The position numbers and the translations under genes were made by a program. 63,065 bases of DNA from Pararhizobium mangrovi (GTDB lineage Bacteria; Pseudomonadota; Alphaproteobacteria; Rhizobiales; Rhizobiaceae), in contig NZ_VHLH01000029.1 in assembly GCF_006516965.1 (NCBI RefSeq), positions 1-63,065 on the forward strand, written 5' to 3'. The notes beneath the pieces were generated by a model. The model searched no databases. It saw only the letters and a list, made by a program, of their open reading frames with translations, and was not told where the DNA came from. Shown here in pieces: positions 59,836 to 63,065 of this stretch. Within the stretch, counting starts at the first letter, position 1; every line of letters starts with the position of its first letter.

Positions 59836-60485
59836 TCCTCGGCCTCGGTGCTCGGCTGGCCGGCGAACTTCGGATGCACGAGGGCGATCTGCTCGCGTCG
59901 TCGCAGGAAGAGGTCCCATTCGGGCCACTCCGCCCAGGCGAGCACGAAGACGCCGTCGCCCTTGTCCTCGCGCACGACCGCCGGCCACCAGCCATCGTCG
60001 GGATCCAGCGAAGCGAGCACCCCATGGCCGGGCTTCAACTTCGACCAGTCGTCGGGCCGCGGCGGGGCGGACTGGCCGCTGCCGGCGCCTGCGCCGCTGC
60101 CGCCAGTTCGATTGCCTCCCGCACTACCGACAGCCGATGCGCCGGCCGAAGCGGCCGCTTTCTTCTTCGCCACCGGCTCGCTGCCGGCCGGTAGGTGCTT
60201 GGCGAGCGCGTCGTAGGTCGTCCCCTTCACGAAGGGCACGAAGGCGCGGCCGCTGGCGAAGAGCTTGCCCTGCGGCAAGCCGCCGGCGATGTCCCGGACC
60301 TCTTCGTTGGCAATCGGCATCGCCGCCATGCCCATGGTCTTCGCCGCCTGCCGGGCGAGTGCGGCCTCGCCGGTGGCAAACCACGAGGCGTGCGCCTTTC
60401 CCTTCTCGTCGCGCCCGAGCAGGATCAGCGCCGGGTCGGGCTTGGCGGCAACGCCGCCGGCGGCGGTTTCGGTCGATACGGTCAT
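59832..60485 (-). CDS. Uncharacterised mobile-element protein
   Basis: The 217-residue protein has an N-terminal part (ALILLGRDEKGKAHASWFAT, LPQGKLFASGRAFVPFVKGT) and a C-terminal SH3-like segment (KLKPGHGVLASLDPDDGWWP, FVLAWAEWPEWDLFLRRR). They are joined by an Ala/Gly-rich linker (AAASAGASAVGSAGGNRTGG). I do not recognise a named family. It heads a two-gene unit with the DUF3768 gene. GAGGAAAG precedes the ATG, and a terminator-like hairpin ends only 16 bp before it. Confidence 0.78.
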   Translation of the reverse strand: MTVSTETAAGGVAAKPDPALILLGRDEKGKAHASWFATGEAALARQAAKTMGMAAMPIANEEVRDIAGGLPQGKLFASGRAFVPFVKGTTYDALAKHLPAGSEPVAKKKAAASAGASAVGSAGGNRTGGSGAGAGSGQSAPPRPDDWSKLKPGHGVLASLDPDDGWWPAVVREDKGDGVFVLAWAEWPEWDLFLRRREQIALVHPKFAGQPSTEAEE

Positions 60486-60497
60486 GATCGTCTTTCC

Positions 60498-60660
60498 TCA
60501 TAAAAAAGAGGGGCCCGAAACGGACCCCTCGTCATTGTCGTCGATGTCTCGTGACGCCCCGGCCTGCATGGCCATGGCGGCGGTTCGGCACGGTGTCGTC
60601 GCGGTGCGTTCATGGTGCCTCTCCGGTTGGGCCAAGCATGCGTCGGCGCGTCACGATGAA
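60498..60660 (-). ncRNA. Possible small RNA or attenuated leader
   Basis: Between a good promoter and an intrinsic terminator lies a stretch of roughly 160 nt. A 43-codon frame starting at 60613 runs through it to the next gene, but lacks a family and a strong ribosome-binding site. Either a terminated small RNA or a leader whose read-through controls the downstream genes would fit. The evidence is arrangement only. Confidence 0.4.
60502..60530 (-). terminator. Terminator-like hairpin in the leader of the mobile-element unit
   Basis: Read leftward, a 10-bp stem GAGGGGTCCG/CGGGCCCCTC with one mismatch and a TTT loop (60530-60508) is followed by six T (60507-60502). It ends 16 bp before the ATG at 60485 and lies about 135 bp downstream of the promoter at 60666-60693. 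Confidence 0.8.
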
Positions 60661-60665
60661 AGCAC

Positions 60666-60693
60666 GTTACAGGATTTTATTCCTATTTGTCAA
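60666..60693 (-). promoter_or_regulatory. Promoter of the mobile-element leader
   Basis: Read leftward, TTGACA (60693-60688) and TGTAAC (60671-60666) are 16 bp apart in an AT-rich block. It is the best sigma-70-like match in the accessory half. It partly precedes the DUF927 stop (60728) and reads away from it. Confidence 0.65.
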
Positions 60694-60727
60694 GGCAGTA
60701 GTCGGAACCAGTGCTTGCGAGACCCAT

Positions 60728-62395
60728 TCATCGACGCTGTTGAAACCGCCGCGTGAGAACCCTTCGGGCATCCTTTTCATCGAGCCGAATAGCGAAGACG
60801 CGACCGAAGCCGAGCCGTTTCATCGCGCTCGGCGCATGGATCTGGAGCCGGTGCGCTTCGGAGTCGTTGACAAGAAGCCGTCCGGCGTCGCGCATGCGGC
60901 GCAGGAAGGCGAACGCCCCGGGGAACGTTCGATTGAAATGGTCCGGTTCGACGTAGGCCTTGGCCTCGTCTGGATCGATCATGATGGGACACCCCTCCGG
61001 AAAGCGCTCCGATGGCAGATAAGCCACGTGCAGCGATCCGACCCTCTGCCGCTTTCGCTGTTCCGCCACGTACCGCCAGAACCGTCGATACTCGTCCTCG
61101 GGCCGCACGGAGGTCGAACGGCCGTACGCCACGATCTCCTGATGAACGACATCAACGATCTGCGCCGGACTGCCCCAGACCTGCAGCAATACGCCGGCTT
61201 CCTGCGCGAGCGTCGCCGTCACCTCCACGGCAGCGAGCATGTCGCGGTGCCGGGAGTCGCCGTCGGCGGCCGTCCTTCGCAGACGGTCTCGCGTTCGGCC
61301 CATCTCGAGACGAATGCGTTCCTGCAGGGCGTCGCCTTCCGCGGAGAGCCGTTCGACGAGATAGTCGACGAATGCCGGCAGCGCCGTCGCGTAGGCGTTG
61401 CCGACCGCTCCCCGCAAGCCGCGCACGGCCGCTTCGAGATCGGTGTAGCCCGTTGGCAGACGGTCGAGCACTGGAAGGCCCACCGCCTCTTCCGAGCGAA
61501 CGACCCGGATCGACGGCATTCGCGATGTAGCCGCATCGATGACGTTCGAAGATGCACCGCGAAGAACGTCGCGCAGCGGCGTGTTGGTGGTGCTTAGGAC
61601 CGGCATGCTGATCGGCGGTGCCGAGCCTTCGTCCGTATAACGGACTTTACTTGTGCTCGTCGCGCCTTGAAAGACGATGGATTGCGCGAAGTCGCGTCGG
61701 GCCGCGCCGTGTTGTCCGGACCCTTCCGCTTCGTCGAGCACGAGGAAATGGTCGCGATGGAGCCGCCGTAGAAGTTCGTAGCCGTTCTGCGTCATGTTCC
61801 AGCTTTCCGCTCCACCGATCCCGTGGGCCCGGCCGGCTCCGGTCGATGCCGCAAGGATGCCGAGCGTGGACTTACCGCTGCGCGGCTCGCCCACCAGTTC
61901 CACCTGCGGCGGAAAGATCGAATCCTCGAAGAAGCGGTACACCGGACCGGCAAGGGCGAGCGCACAGACGAAGAAGGGCAGCGGCTGGTTGGCGATGAAG
62001 GGGTCGATCGCGACCTGCCAGTCTTCGAGCGTTCCAGCGGGCGAGAACTTTTCGATCGGATCGAAGGTGACGATTTCGATGCCCTCGCCGATGATCCGCC
62101 CGTCGCCGACGACAAAGGCGTCGCCGGTCCATCCGGGTTGATAGGCGACCAGGACGTCGCGTTCCGGCAGGGTATTCTGAAGGAGGTCGAGGAATTCGTT
62201 GTAGGTCCGCGTGGTGTAGAGGTGTGCGCCGGTGCGCCGATCAATGAGATCGATCGTCTCTCTCTTCGACTTCTGCGGATCGCTGCCGGAGATCCAACAG
62301 GTCCCGCTCGGACCTTCGAGGTGAAAGAATGGGGCGCCGTCCTGCGCCGTGACGGCGTCGATGACGCGCAGCTGACTGGAATTCGGGGTGTTCAT
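60728..62395 (-). CDS. DUF927-type ATPase of a mobile element
   Basis: The 555-residue protein has Walker A GEPRSGKST at 169-177 in the context QVELVGEPRSGKSTLGILAA and Walker B FLVLDEAEG near 217-225. The segment NMTQNGYELLRRLHRDHFLV is the DUF927 pattern. These ATPases resemble the helicase part of plasmid and element primases and may act in element replication. The C-terminal 100 residues (RRFWRYVAEQRKRQRVGSLH) are less conserved. The ATG at 62395 follows GGAGAAG. The frame is open upstream but not family-like. Confidence 0.85.
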   Translation of the reverse strand: MNTPNSSQLRVIDAVTAQDGAPFFHLEGPSGTCWISGSDPQKSKRETIDLIDRRTGAHLYTTRTYNEFLDLLQNTLPERDVLVAYQPGWTGDAFVVGDGRIIGEGIEIVTFDPIEKFSPAGTLEDWQVAIDPFIANQPLPFFVCALALAGPVYRFFEDSIFPPQVELVGEPRSGKSTLGILAASTGAGRAHGIGGAESWNMTQNGYELLRRLHRDHFLVLDEAEGSGQHGAARRDFAQSIVFQGATSTSKVRYTDEGSAPPISMPVLSTTNTPLRDVLRGASSNVIDAATSRMPSIRVVRSEEAVGLPVLDRLPTGYTDLEAAVRGLRGAVGNAYATALPAFVDYLVERLSAEGDALQERIRLEMGRTRDRLRRTAADGDSRHRDMLAAVEVTATLAQEAGVLLQVWGSPAQIVDVVHQEIVAYGRSTSVRPEDEYRRFWRYVAEQRKRQRVGSLHVAYLPSERFPEGCPIMIDPDEAKAYVEPDHFNRTFPGAFAFLRRMRDAGRLLVNDSEAHRLQIHAPSAMKRLGFGRVFAIRLDEKDARRVLTRRFQQRR

Positions 62396-63065
62396 CGTAC
62401 TTCTCCACCGGGTGGGAAAAGCGGGAATGCGGGATCGCTCAGGGCGTTTTCCCACTTTTCCCAGGGATTTGAGGGGGTACGGCGACGCGGGCGTGCGACG
62501 CCGCAGTGTTGTCGATTTCCAAGGGGGCGAAGGGGCCAATTCTCGACTGGCACCCCCACCAGCACCATTACGGGGCCGCTCATCCGCAACCGCCATCGTC
62601 GTCATCGGTCGACCCCGACGACTGGCCACCACGCGGGCGGCGCAGGATGAATCGGCCACCACGGTGCTGACGGCGAAGGTTGACGAGGATCATTCGTGAA
62701 CCGACGCAATAGGACGCAATGAAGATCGCAAGATCAGTCGAGGATCGCGCGGAGAGCGATTGCGGCCGAACGTTCGATGTCGACTTGGAAGCATTTTGCT
62801 TCCGGTAGACGTAACGGGAACGCCGATAGAACGCGCCTTTATAGGCGTAGGTCATCGAACGCCGGAAAGCTTTCCGGGAAATGCGTCCGACGCGGAGCGG
62901 ACGTTCGGGTGGCTGACCGTTCGAAGGCCACGACAAGGGACACCGCCTCAGGATCTCCCTTCGAAGATGATCACGGCTAGATGTGAGCTTTCATTAGGTT
63001 GTCCATCCGGTCCGGACCGGGGATGCTGAGGTTGTGAGACTTCAGAGTCCAGGGAGGGACCGGAT
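62396..63065. other. Right-end stretch with weak small frames
   Basis: No well supported gene lies in these 670 bp. One leftward frame (62392-62583, 63 codons; ends PSNPWEKWENALSDPAFPLF then PPGGEVR) has its TGA overlapping the DUF927 ATG and could be coupled to it; confidence in it is low. Near 62400-62460 a GGGAAAA-type tract is repeated (TGGGAAAAG and TTTTCCCAC copies). The window ends inside this region. Confidence 0.4.

Noticed and set aside
31338..63065. A second copy of the tRNA-Ser 3' end as the right attachment site
   Set aside because: I scanned the accessory half for the GAATCCCACCCTCTCC-type sequence and found only short partial matches (for example CACCCTCTCT near 58971), too short to support.

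Overview
The window is GC-rich DNA from an alphaproteobacterium, most likely order Hyphomicrobiales (Rhizobiales). The evidence is gene order and protein form: an F1-only atpHAGDC operon with no F0 genes beside it, an Ala/Lys-rich extension on AtpD, an L21 protein with a helix-hairpin-helix tail, and the run rplU-rpmA-obgE-proBA-nadD-rsfS-rlmH-envC-ctpA-(YibQ-like)-rppH. An Aurantimonadaceae-like host is a guess; there is no rRNA in the window to settle it.

Positions 1-31337 are chromosomal core. From the left: an aldo/keto reductase and an FMN reductase; a VOC protein; a DUF2945 protein; a radical-SAM / UdgX DNA-repair pair; a bile-acid-symporter-like transporter; xerC; an acyltransferase; an AI-2E transporter; fructose-6-phosphate aldolase; priA; and the F1 ATP synthase operon, which ends at a shared terminator facing rppH. 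The long leftward series from rplU to rppH then fills 18.8-30.9 kb. The core ends at tRNA-Ser(CGA), which has an encoded CCA.

Right of the tRNA the character changes to accessory DNA. A 5' remnant of a bciA-like (bacteriochlorophyll) reductase lies against the tRNA. Next is a seven-gene leftward operon: peptide-binding protein, alpha/beta hydrolase, gamma-glutamyltransferase, two permeases and two ATPases. A divergent IclR regulator probably controls it, and the set looks like an import-and-cleave pathway for gamma-glutamyl peptides. Then comes a likely defence patch: a HEPN-motif protein, and a 1720-residue protein that joins a PD-(D/E)XK-type nuclease domain to a STAND-like NTPase and a very long C-terminal region (Avs-like). 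A small serine recombinase with repeated GTGACAC boxes lies beside it.

A c-di-GMP/phosphorelay block follows (49.2-57.7 kb): a membrane diguanylate cyclase, a GAF-GGDEF-EAL protein, a HWE-type histidine kinase with its receiver protein, and a membrane GGDEF-EAL protein. The right end (57.9-63 kb) resembles an integrative element or plasmid backbone: a superinfection-immunity-like SHOCT protein, a DUF805-SHOCT protein, a small XRE regulator, a DUF3768 protein coupled to an unknown protein behind a promoter-leader-terminator arrangement, and a DUF927 ATPase. No integrase of the tyrosine type, no rRNA and no CRISPR array were seen in the accessory half; the far end of the island probably lies outside the window.
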